Origin: Owenia fusiformis
Lineage: Eukaryota > Annelida > Polychaeta > Sabellida > Oweniidae
DNA: 64,000 bases
Reading direction: 5' to 3'
Assembly (NCBI GenBank): GCA_903813345.2
Contig: CAIIXF020000003.1
Location: forward strand, 12,416,931-12,480,930
Shown: in pieces, positions 1-11,100 of the stretch
How positions within the stretch are numbered: the first letter of the stretch is position 1
Layout of the letters: each line of letters opens with the position of its first letter
The notes under the pieces: model-generated
What the model was told of the DNA's origin: nothing
Seen by the model: the letters and a program-made list of their open reading frames with translations, nothing else
The model's database searches: none
Translations under genes and position numbers: made by a program

Positions 1-2449
1 ACTTACCCAACTAACTAGGCAGGGTGGGACGGCCTAATAGAACATCCAACATATTGACCCAATTGTCACAAGTACTTCAAACTGCCTAAAGAGTCCTAAA
101 GCAACATATGTGATTCAGGCAACAGATTGGAAGGTGACTAATTGTAATGACTATTACCATGAGACTCCTTTATTGCCCAAATGACTTGATTGTCATCACA
201 TCAGAACAATATGATAGTCCCTTTCCTGGCTGTTAAATTCTGCTGGAGTTACAGCAACAGAGTAGAACAAGGCTCTCTTAGAAATAGGCCAAACAGAAAA
301 ATGGCGACTGTGGCTGCATTGTGCAGAGCTGGCTGAATAACTGAGTGAGGTTAGATCAACCTGTTTACAAACCTCTCTGAGTTTGTATGCAGCTTTAGCT
401 AAAGCTGCTAATCACAACAAAACCTGAAGGACAATAGTGCCACAAGCAATGATACTCCATTGTTTAAACTCACGTCAAAATTCTGCAATTATTTTCTTGC
501 TGGTGTCAAAGTAATGGTGTTGTAGTTGTAAAACATGGTAAATACATTGATAAATCTGCAAAACTCACTCAGTACTCAATGTTCAGTTGTTTTTGCAACT
601 TCAGTTGTTATGGCAATTTACACAAATTGATTTTGTTGTAAATTAGTGCATTTGTAAGTGTAAAGAATAAGAAGGGTGTCAAAAGTGAACCTTAAATGGC
701 TCCTGTGTAATAATGACTTTTAAAAACTGATTTTGTTGTAAATTAGTGAATGTATATTCCTAATTATAGAACAGTAGTACCAATGATGTTAAATTCATTA
801 AATTAAATAGAGTATCCATTGTAATAATTTGTGAGTATACAAAATAAGAAGGGTGTCAGGAATGAACCTTGCTTAACTCCTAATTATTTATTTTAACTTG
901 AGTTCATAGAATTATGTGTTATGTGTGTATGTTGTATATTACAGCTCTAAACATAGATATAAACATGTCTAATCATACTCTGATGAAATCAGAGCAACCT
1001 CTCTATTTTATGATTACATTACATTACATATATAGTGAAACATGTACTACATAAACATATAATCATACACATATATAAAATATGTTGTGTCCTATATAGT
1101 TATAATAATCATATTATAATATCCAGATACCTTTGAAGATGGTCTGAATGTACTTATTTGTTTTCTGTTGATACACGTTTCTAACTTAATCCTACAGAAT
1201 GATAAAATTGACCACAACTTCCTTTTTCCAATTATATGGGGTAGGGCACTTTCAACACTTTTTAAAAAATACTTTCAATTTTTCAATAATTGAAATCTTC
1301 ATATTGTAATATCAGGCAAAGTTATTAGATGTTTTTTAAATAATAATTAATGTTATTTGTCATTGCATTCTTTATTTGAACCTAGAAAATGAACATTATT
1401 TCCCATTTTACGCCAAATCGTCACACTTTGGGGCCGTGGGAGAGGGCTAAAATTCAGTTTAAAAATTTGAAAAAAATTCACATGACTATTTTTACCTTAA
1501 AGAACAACATTTTACCATGAGAGCATGAATTTTCCAAAAAAATTTTTTTTTGCCCACCCTACATGTTATATAAGTCATACTTTGTCGGCCATCTTGGATT
1601 TTGGGGGGAAGAAGTGAAATATTCCGTCGATCACAGGGACAGATTTTTTGAAAAAGGTTTTAAGAAGCAGAAAAGCCAAAGTTTATACTTGTATCACCAT
1701 CTGAAATATTCTGCCTAATATAGGGGTAAATTCCCCCCACTATAGGATAATACACAATATGGCTTGCATAATTAGACATATGTAGGTGCCATCCTACATT
1801 ACAACAGAGTCATACTGTATAAGTGATAATTTCGACGAATCATTTATTCCAATTTTTGCCAAGTTTGGAAAATTAAATGTCAGAAATATCATCTTTATGA
1901 TGTTGTCCAATGGGAAGTTTCTTGTCATTAGGAAAATTAAAATTAGAAAAAAAAATGATAAAATTTGACCATTCAGCAAATTAACCTAGTCAGATTAAAT
2001 ACCACTTATATACAGTATTCTGTTAAATGTTAGAACAATGTAATGCTACCTGTCACCAGTTATGAATGAAATAATAGAATAAAATAATTTTAAACCGATA
2101 CACAAAAATGATGAATTCTTTTCGATACCATTACTTTACTCACTTATTTAAGTCAAAGTAGATAGAACTTCCCAGAGATGATTTTCTCGATCAGAGTTTC
2201 AACTTAAATCAGCTCCCGGAAATCTTAGGTTTATTAATGAAGGTTTATGAGTGGATTTGGTCCACCTAAAATTTTTGTCACTCTTATTCAGCTACTAGTA
2301 CTTCAGGCTACTACTGTTTGGTATCAATAAAACCTCAAAGTACAAATGAATCGCAAGCATGCCCAAAAACCTAATAAGAACTTGGCATTTTTCTGCTCTT
2401 GCATCTGCTAAGCTTAAGCACTTTGAAAAAGTGCATTAGAAATACTTAC
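1..2449. other. No recognisable gene; probable intron of the NRF-domain gene
   Basis: I see no exon here that continues the NRF gene on the minus strand, and no open frame with recognisable protein content. The stretch is AT-rich. Two similar lines near 640-700 and 720-880 share the phrases 'ttttgttgtaaattagtg' and 'aagaagggtgtca', so a short diverged duplication is present. The next NRF exon must lie further left, outside the window, or be too short to recognise. Confidence 0.4.
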
Positions 2450-3971
2450 TCGTCTTTACATCACCAGCCATCAATGTCATAAACAATTCTGGGATTGAAT
2501 TTTTCTGAATGTACTCAGTCAAAATGCTCTCTGTACAAGTATCCGGAACACATAAACCCCATTTTATAGCAGTACTCTGAAATGAAGAAAATACATGTAA
2601 AGTGTAAGAGATCAGATTTAAAATATAGTTAAACCTGTCAAAGTGGAATACCTTTGATACCTCTAAAAAGTGTTCTACTTAAAGGGGGGGGGGGTGTTCT
2701 ACTCTATAGGGGGTGACAAAATTACAAGCAACATGTATAATTGACCTACCAATCTATTCCTTACAATATCAAATAAAATATCTCCCAAAAGATTCACAAT
2801 ATATTATAAATTGGTGAAGTTATTAATGATTCAAATTGCAAAAATGAGTGAAAAATGTTTAAATTCTCCCAAATAATACGTTATTGTAAAAATCTTTAGT
2901 TTTCCTGGATAAAGTTATGCACTTTTGTGATTTTTAGAAAATAGACATGACAAGGAATGACATGAGCCAAAAGTATTCTAAAATTGAAACAATTTTTTGT
3001 TTAGCCTGCTCTATATCTGATTCTCTCTTTAAAACCTCTTTGATTCCCCTGAAGTGTTCGACTAGGGGAGTGTTTAACTAATAGAGGTTCTTTTGACATT
3101 AAGTCAGTTGGTCTTGGGGCTTAGAAAAGCGTTCCCCTCCTAGGTGTTCTACTTTATAGGTTTCACTGTAACTAAATTGAAAATGAGGCCTATGATGTAC
3201 ATGTACTTATTTTTTTTATACATGATTTTATTCTAAAAAAAACTAATAAAATAAAAAAGCTTTTGATTTTGGATGTTTCAAAGAATTGTAGACTGAGGCA
3301 AATATAAGATTATGAAGTAGCACTTTCAATAACATGATGCCTCCAAATACTTACAAGATTATTTGACAAAATGTTCCCCGCCAAGCAGTACTGAGTATCA
3401 GTGTCTTCCTGGCATTGTTGGAATTGACCTAACCATGCTGTGTTACCAGACATCACTCCGGCACCAGGTCGCCCTGTACTATCAACATCTACAACAGTGA
3501 TTTCTCTGAGCTTAAGTAAAATAACCTTCATACATAAGATAAAACTCTGATTTCTATTTGGTAAAATCTAAAATATTGTCAAATACACATAGGTGATATT
3601 CTATCAAGGCATTTAGTAAATGGTCAAAAACTTGTTAGAGTTGGAGAGATCAAATGAAAAATGAAATTTTGTGAACTGGAATTGATATTACATGTATAAC
3701 TGTACATTCAATGCACGTAATGATGAGCATCTGACCAAACTGATCCAAAATAAGTACAACTTGGGATTTACATTCTTCATAGAACTTATCAAACCTCTCC
3801 AATATCATATATCTTGTACTTACAATTCTTGAATGTATCCTTAGGTGTCCAACTATAGATGGCATCCATTACTTCCACACATGTGTGCTCAGAGCCATCT
3901 ATACTTCCACCCAAGGCACTTCTGACACCAATTCCCAATATCACCACGAACACAATACTTAACATTTTCAT
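2450..3971 (-). CDS. NRF-domain (nose resistant to fluoxetine-like) protein, 5' three coding exons only
   Basis: Three exons on the minus strand give the first 136 residues: 3971-3824, 3488-3355 and 2576-2450. The start codon is followed by a hydrophobic signal peptide (MKMLSIVFVVILGIG, residues 1-15 onward). The mature N-terminus then shows the NRF domain pattern: a Cys, then VDSTGRPGAGVMSGN, then WLGQFQQC, then WGLCVPDTC. These match the family phrases 'DA.GKPPSG...GN..WLG.YDEC' and 'G.CVP..C'. NRF domains normally precede a multi-pass acyltransferase-3 domain, so the rest should lie left of the window. Donors GTAAGT end each exon. The exon 2 acceptor (ttgtag at 3489) was chosen because it keeps the frame open and restores the motif; it has a weak pyrimidine tract. 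The exact acyl substrate is unknown. Family call is fairly sure; the exon 1-2 junction is inferred. Confidence 0.66.
2708..3030. repeat. Dispersed repeat A, copy 1
   Basis: This segment closely matches 17488-17830 in the same orientation, starting with 'gtgacaaaattacaagcaa' and running through 'tataaattggtgaagttatta' and 'gtgaaaaatgtttaaat'. It lies in the intron of the NRF gene. There is no coding frame in either copy, so it reads as an old interspersed element. The flank (2640-2700 and 3110-3165) has two 'gtgttctact' phrases in a line that could be element ends. Confidence 0.6.
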
Positions 3972-4835
3972 TTTCTTAAATGTATTCTTTATTTTTCATT
4001 AACACGGTTGATGTAAGTCTAGTTCATCCAATATCAGATTTTCCAACATTTGTTTTTCTTAGGCTATATTTCTTCCACTGAAGCACATGTTGTTGTGTCG
4101 CAAAAAAGTAATGTGAAATTGTCAAAACTCAATCCCAATTTTCAAATTCATAAAATGCCTGGAATTTAATAAAAATATGAGAACCTAAATATTCAATCAT
4201 ACGTGCACAATATATCTGATGCCATATGTTGACTTTGACCTAGAACTTACTATTAATTCTAGCACTCCTGTTTGAATAATAATATGTTCAACACATTCAG
4301 AACTTACAGCTCTTATCAAATTGGGTTGAACTTTAATGTTTGTTATGTCAATCATTTACTAGTTCTCTTTTATAGTCTACTTTGTTTTAAAACACTTTTC
4401 AATGGTTATACAGGGTTCTCACCAGGAATTTTTTATCGCGATTACTTCCCCATGGGAGATCAGAGATATCTTATTCAGGGGCTTCATTAGTAGAAGGCAA
4501 CAGGCGATTTTCATTGGTTGTTTTTCCATGTTAAATTCATGATTTCCATTACTTTTGTCAGTTGTTTTAGTTATTTAACCTGTTGTTAGAAATTCTAGTG
4601 AAACTGCTGTTATTAGTATACTTTTCAAAGTATTACCTAGGATTTTATGACAAATAATGTGACAAAAATGTAAAAACACTTTAGACTCAGGAAAAGCTAT
4701 TGGACTCTGGAGCAAGAGGGTCTTATTAGACATTAGACTCAGGATATTCAACAAAGTCTAAAAGCCTAGTGAGAATGCTGTAATGTACACTGCAAGTAAA
4801 TTGTGCATTAACAATACTGTACATGTTAATGTTAC

Positions 4836-5132
4836 AGTACATGTAATGTACATTACATGTATAATGCCGCATTACATGTAAATGCTTCAGTACATGTGGA
4901 CACTATGCCAGTACATGTAAATGTACATTACATGTATAATGCTGCATTACATGTAAATGCTACAGTACATGTGAACACTATGTCAGTACATGTAAATGTA
5001 CATTACATGTATAATGCTGCATTACATGTAGATACTACAGTACATGTGGACACTATGCCAGTACATGTAAATGTACATTACATGTATAATGCTGCATTAC
5101 ATTTGGACACTATGCCAGTACATGTAAATGCA
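4836..5132. repeat. 75-bp minisatellite built on TACATGTA palindromes
   Basis: The phrase 'gtacatgtaaatg' recurs at 4911, 4986 and 5061, exactly 75 bp apart, and again at 5118 after an 18-bp deletion. Each unit contains several copies of the palindrome TACATGTA or near variants. It is open in one frame by chance, giving a repetitive His/Val/Asn-rich 93-residue frame that is not a gene. It sits just past the 3' end of MRPL36. Confidence 0.85.
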
Positions 5133-5161
5133 AGTTGAGTTGTGATTTACAAACAAAGCAG

Positions 5162-5167
5162 TTTATT
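5162..5167 (-). terminator. Poly(A) signal of MRPL36
   Basis: AATAAA on the minus strand, about 90 bp after the MRPL36 stop codon. It is the first canonical signal downstream. Confidence 0.5.
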
Positions 5168-5254
5168 TGAATTGCAGTGGAATTTAGATTAAAAGTAAAT
5201 GAAAATTTTAATGAAAATTTGGGGTGGTATTTAAAACAAATTTTTAATGTCTGA

Positions 5255-5734
5255 TTATTTCTTTGATGCAGATCGGTATTGTCCCATTTTATAATGCAAT
5301 ACATCTCGGAGTGGATTCGGTCCTTTTGCGAGTCTAGAATCCTCTTGATATATCATATGTTTCGCTTGTTTTTGCATTTGGCGATGACGGGGTTTCCTAT
5401 GACATTCCACGTAACCTCTTCCAAGTCTCTTGACAAAGAAACAAGATGAACAACGCAATTTCAGCTTCCCCTTGACCTTGTATCCGCACGTTTGTTCAAT
5501 CAGAGGCATAGCTGGCTTGAGAATTTGTGGGGTCAAAATTGAAGAATTTGTGCATCTAAGATTATGACTGAGGAACTTAGTAAGCGAACTAAATGGTTGA
5601 TTTTGTGTGTAACTGACATTATATATGGCTCCAATATGTTTTGTGAGCATACTGGCAGATCGTAGAGTTCCAATAGTATGTCTATGTATACCCGTCATTG
5701 CTCCAAGACAAGCTTGTCGTATAATCCCAGCCAT
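5255..5734 (-). CDS. MRPL36: Mitochondrial large ribosomal subunit protein bL36m (MRPL36)
   Basis: A single coding exon of 159 residues. bL36m is the small zinc-ribbon protein of the mitochondrial 39S subunit. The diagnostic core is at residues 80-118: KPAMPLIEQTCGYKVKGKLK, then the zinc ribbon C-X2-C-X12-C-X5-H (RCSSC ... VECHRKPRH), the spacing of bacterial L36. The first 75 residues are Arg/Ser/Thr-rich with few acidic residues, as for a mitochondrial presequence. I start at MAGIIRQ, because the frame upstream runs through a likely acceptor (cattttcag, boundary 5772/5773) into intron sequence; a 5' non-coding exon is therefore likely. Family members usually stop a few residues after the HRQMQ-like end, but this one has a tail of about 40 residues (QKQAKHMIYQ...). 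It is divergent from NDUFS6, its neighbour. Confidence 0.9.
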   Translation of the reverse strand: MAGIIRQACLGAMTGIHRHTIGTLRSASMLTKHIGAIYNVSYTQNQPFSSLTKFLSHNLRCTNSSILTPQILKPAMPLIEQTCGYKVKGKLKLRCSSCFFVKRLGRGYVECHRKPRHRQMQKQAKHMIYQEDSRLAKGPNPLRDVLHYKMGQYRSASKK

Positions 5735-6199
5735 GATGCACTCAATAGATGTCACTACTTTCTCTCTTGAACCTGAAAATGAAATGATCAACAATCAAAA
5801 CAACAGATCTATTCTATTTAAGAAGATACATTTATGTTATACAATGACGGAAAATATTTTTTACCTGATCTGGGCTCTTGTGTGTCCAAATATCATTGTA
5901 ATGCTGATGTCACATTTCTGGAACCACGGGAGCACCATTCACATTTGGACAGACAAGAGCCCGAAGATAAAATATCACTGTTTTGGCCTCTTATCAACGC
6001 AGTACTGCTTGAATAACGTTCATTTGTGATTAAAAAGTTAAAGAACAACAAGACGCTTCCAATGAGGTATGATTTGTCTCATATTTTTCAGAAATGGCTG
6101 CACAATCGTCATTTTAAAATTTCGAAATTATTTTGGTGTCTCATCTGGAGGAATATTAATTGAGCTACTGATTCTACTACAAAAGAATCTGGCAGGGAT

Positions 6200-7640
6200 C
6201 TATGTTAAATATAAGAGAATTTTCAAAAGGCCATACATCAGTGGTTGAGATTATACAAAATGTAAAATATACAAATTTTAGGGGATATGTATCAAGACAA
6301 TATTTTAAACTATGGGCTTTCAGACAACTGTGGTTAGGAAATGGTGATAGAAAATCCACCTGTCATTTATTTATGAGTGTACTATCCTTACTCGGTTTGT
6401 TTATCTCGTGGTATGAGGAAAGTAGTTCTATTAAAAACCTGTTTGGGGACTTCAATGGTATACTACAGCACCACAGAATACTCTCACAAGTTTGCTGGCA
6501 TATAATGCCCACAGGCCCATAGCCAGGGGGGCTCGTACGAGCCATTATTTTTTTCACGGACATATTTGTGCCCCTTTCCCTCTGTTTTCCACCAAGGGGC
6601 CCCCCCCCCCCCTCCCTAGGATTGGCCCGGAAAAAATGTTGGCCCAAAAATATTGAAGGGCCTCTTTAGTGGGCTTTTTGGGCATAACTGACCTATTTGG
6701 GCCTTATTTTATTCAATTTCAGGCCAAATTTTCAACAAACAGGCTATAAATTTTCAAAATTTTAGCCCGAATTTTGGTTTAAGGGCCATAAAAAAATTTA
6801 GGCGCGGCCCTAGGATGGGCCTTTACTTGACCTTTTTACTTGACCTTTTTGGGCCTTATTTTTTCAATTTAAGGCCAAATTTTCAAAAAACGCACCATAG
6901 ATTTTTAAATTTTTGGCCCAATTTGGGTTTTAGGGCCCTAAAAAGTTTTTCCACACACATGCGGATATTTTTTCCTGACCCGAAGTGTGGGTTCCCCCTT
7001 GTAAGCTTCCAGATCCGCCACTGTCCTTTACAATACAAAGGGGCTTGGTTTAGCATGGGGCATTTTTTGGGGGGGGGGGTTGGAGCCCCCCCTTACAAAA
7101 AGCTGGCTACGGGCATGGCCCAGAATAACTGGGAAACATGTGATCATAACAGTGAACGGTAAAATATTTGGGATTATTTTCTGCGGATGGATGACGTTGG
7201 TAGTGGTGAATTGGTCAATGTACATAGATATGATGACGTTTTGGTGCTCGTGTTATGTAAGAGAGCAGAATTTTTGATTTTCGTGGGATATTTTTTTTTG
7301 AACTTTTTTTGACATGGAGGTGAGATGCTTTGCTGTATTCCTCTGAAATTCTTTGCAAAATGAATGGGCTGCGATTTGAGAAATTCTAATTCGAACTTTG
7401 TCAATTTAACGTGCATTCCAATGGTACAAAAAGGAGAATTCTAGGCTATAGTTGGGGACAAAAATAAATGACAGGTCGATTTTCGATCACCATTTCCTAA
7501 TTATGGTGGTCTGAAAGCCCATAATTTCCAATATTGTCTAGATACATATCCCTTAAAATTTGTATATTTTACATTTTGTATAATCTCATCCACTGATTCA
7601 TGGCCTCTTGTAAATTCTCTTATTTTTAACATGGGAAATC
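6200..7640. mobile_element. Foldback element with ~175-bp inverted arms between MRPL36 and NDUFS6
   Basis: The arm at about 6200-6375 (atgttaaatataagagaat ... ccacctgtcatttatttatg) is repeated in reverse complement at about 7450-7640 with moderate divergence. A second direct piece of the arm ('aaatccacctgtcatttatt') is at 7655. The loop is occupied by a separate inverted-repeat element (6505-7120). The arrangement separates the two head-to-head genes by about 2.4 kb. No transposase frame is visible. Confidence 0.7.
6505..7120. mobile_element. GGCCCGTAGCCAG-type inverted-repeat element
   Basis: The left end has 'aggcccatagccagg' followed by a G-run and GGCTC. The right end has GAGCC, a C-run, then 'agctggctacgggcatggcc', the reverse complement of the left end with gaps. 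Inside, a line around 6705 (ggccttattttattcaatt) is duplicated about 155 bp later. The same end sequence is at 23166 ('aggcccgtagccagaggggg'), so it belongs to a family. Nonautonomous; no coding frame. Confidence 0.6.
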
Positions 7641-8150
7641 CTCACTTCAGCAAATCCACCTGTCATTTATTTATGTCCCCAACTGTAGGCCTACCTATGT
7701 TCCAAACTGTAGAATTTGAAGGTGGCATATTTTGACATGAATTTTGAGCATTGGAAAATCGGGATATGGCAACAAAATTTCGCATAAATTCATATCTACC
7801 GGTTAATCTGTCGCTCCTATAATGCGTATGTCCTAACTCATCTCATTAACGTTATAAAACGGTAAAAGTTCGAGGAAACAAAATTTTACAAATTTTCTCC
7901 AACATGTGTTTCTCTAGAACGTAACTAGAGAGAGAATCGAAATTACTAGATCTGATTCACTCAAAACTAAAAGAGCATTTTTAGAATCATAAATAAATAT
8001 GTAAATAAAAGAGGACTTTTCAATTGCATGAATATTATATATTCCAACGTTAATTATAGGGCTAAACTAGCTTCAATCACAATTTCTAGTCTAAGAAGCG
8101 ATAGGATGCCACAAAAAGTTGAGCATCTAGCAGTCTAGTGAATATCCAAA

Positions 8151-11100
8151 ATGGCGACGATATTCCGAACTACATTTTCAAGGTTTCGCATTTCAAGAGC
8201 TGTTTTGCGACCTTTATCGACATCTACTAGTCGTTTTACTGCAAATGAACTTGTTGAAGACAAAGAAACACACACTGGACAGGTAAATTTGTTAATTTGG
8301 GGTCGTAGAAATGTAAAAATACAAATTATAATTTTGTTACAAATTAGATTTTTCATAGGCCCGAGACTAGACTGTATCCTTCGTCTGAATAAATATTCAG
8401 ACTGTAAGTCACCTATTGTAAAATGTGGTGTTGTATAAATGTTACAAATAAGTTTGTTTAATGATAAAATGATTACCTTATAAAGAACTTACAATATTAT
8501 TTTTTCGTATATTGTCCTCTTAGATCTACCATGGGCTTTCAACTAGAAGGGTAGGCAACTTCCCATATTTCATACATAAACATTGCCATGGGTTTTCAAA
8601 ATTGGAGAATGTACACATTCCAAGAAAATCTTATTTTGTACTTTTTATTGATGATTATAAGAAATAACTCAAAAATAAAAACATGATCTTCTACATACAT
8701 CTTGATAATTTAATAAAAATTGGAATTCATCATAATTATGACAATACAGAAAGTGAACATTCTCCCACAAATTATGTTTTTATTGGAATGTGTTCTTGAA
8801 TAATTACCCACAATGCAATACTCAAAGAGAACATCTTGATAACTCTTATTCTTATTGGTCTCTTTTGTTTACTTTTATATGATATTGAATATATTTTATG
8901 CTTAAATCATATTAAAAATTGATTTTTATTCAAAATAATACTAAAACATATACATTTATCTAATACTTTTTGAAATATTGCCATAAAAGGGAAGCATGTC
9001 ATTGCTCATTTTGAAGGTCTCATGTTATTACATAGAGTTGCATACCCTTCTAGTTGAAAGCCCATGGATCTACTGAAGATATTCATAAAATGTACAGACG
9101 CTTCTTGTAGCGAAGCCATTGATTAGGTCAAGCCATTTTGGCAATGCCAATTCTCACGATAAACAAGATTTAGCCAGTGACGTCAGTCTATTTGTAAACA
9201 AATAACACGTGGAGCGGACGGAGCAACATTACGGAAGCGTATTGCTAAATTCCATTTGTGCGGGAATTTATTAGATCTAGTCATTTATTATCATTATCCC
9301 GATTAATTTTCTTCATTTATAGTAAATAGAGCGGAAATATTCATGAAGAAGGCCGAGGTAATCAAGTGGTCATGTGTTGTCAAAGTTCAAAATTTGCATA
9401 TCTCGTTTGGATCTCGTGAACTCAAACGTCCTTGACATTGATTTCGCGATCTACTTATGAACACATCCTGAAGTTTCGGTGAGTCTGAACATTTCATTAT
9501 TTTATATCAACTTGTACCCGCCTTATACAAATATTTTTGCTTCTAGTTTAAGATGAACATCTCTTCAACATATTCACCAATTTTCAAGGTGAACATTCTT
9601 ATAATAAACGAGAAATTAATGTGCAAAAAATATCACCGCGATTTCCACAGGAAATATATCAATCATAACAGACCGAATATTATATTCGGTCTGTTGGATA
9701 CATACTAGGCCCGAGACATGTAGTGAACAGAAGCCTATAGGTTTCACTACAAGTGCGGAAAGAGGTTTGAGAAAAGAAAAATAGCACAGGAATGTGTATC
9801 AACACCTGACAGTGACATCAATTAAGAGATAAAAGGTTATTTCCAGGGTTTGGTCACCAGTATCTACATGTAGATGTCACTGTCAGGTGTTGATATTATC
9901 GAATTCTACGACCACTTTAGATTGTGGTCGTACGCGCATATAATTGGTCAGTCAATGTTTTTACAAAGTTGGAGAAAATACTACGCATTGCACACCTAAA
10001 TGACCTACCTCCATACATTCCTTAGTATTTTAGAATTCATTTTATGTAGTTGAATCGCCAATTGTATGGGTTTATCGGCAGAACGAAGAGGTTTTCGTTT
10101 TTGATAGCATTATTTGCATGTAATATTTAACTTATTTCAACCGTCAAATTCCTCCATTCAGTTCCCGGCATGCACCAGTCATAAGGGAAATCCCTGGAGA
10201 ATTCCCCTTCCGACATTTTGAAAATCGCTGATATATTTCCGATTTAAAATAAATCTCTTCGTTCTGCCGATAAACCCATACAATTGGCGATCTAACAACA
10301 TAAAAAGTGACTATGGCCAAATGTGGCCATAAATCCATGCTGAATGACTGAGTTATTAACACTTCTTTGTGTTACCTTTTTGTCTCACCTGTTTATCATC
10401 ATATTTAGGGATGAATTAAAAGCTTCTTTACGAGTATGCTTTCCCTAATCTGATTACGTTCAATTATCTCTTATGATTAGCATAGTCTTCAAGTAATTTA
10501 GATAATGAGATCATTCCTGCAGTGAAATATTTCATATCACTGCAAAAATATCTCCAAATTTTTTATTCCCAAATTTCTAAAAACTGGATTTCTTATGATG
10601 GAGAATACTTGTAGAATGAAAAGATTCAAAAGATTGCTTCCAACATTTCACATTCTCTTGTCTCGATCTACTTTAATTCTGGCATATTATGACATTGAAT
10701 CACATAGGTCCAACTATGCACATTGAAAACCGCTGGGGGCCCAAACACCGCTAAAAGAAGGGACTCCCAAAATGAGACTCCCAATCCTTGATTTTTTGGT
10801 TGTAGGTGTATAATTCAAATTATTCAAATGTTTTTTTTCAATGTGCATAGTTGTACATGTGTATGAATGAAAAAAAATTTCCCTGTTTTTTGCCATGTCC
10901 TTCAACAAGATTTGTCTTATTTGGTTGTTTTGATATCATATTCGATCTTGTTATCATTTATTGAGGAATGATTCAAAAGTTCAAATGCCGAAATGCAACT
11001 AGTATACATACTTTGAATTTTAAATTTTAACTCTTTTTCAGAAATGGGAGAAAGAAGATTACAGGATGGCTAGATACGTGGACAAATCTAAAACTGTAAG

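Noticed and set aside
4857-5138. 93-residue plus-strand open frame
   Set aside because: It is a translation of the 75-bp minisatellite, not a gene.
5834-6016. 60-residue plus-strand frame upstream of MRPL36
   Set aside because: Looks moderately protein-like but has no recognised motif, no splice partners, and lies where the MRPL36 5' region is expected.
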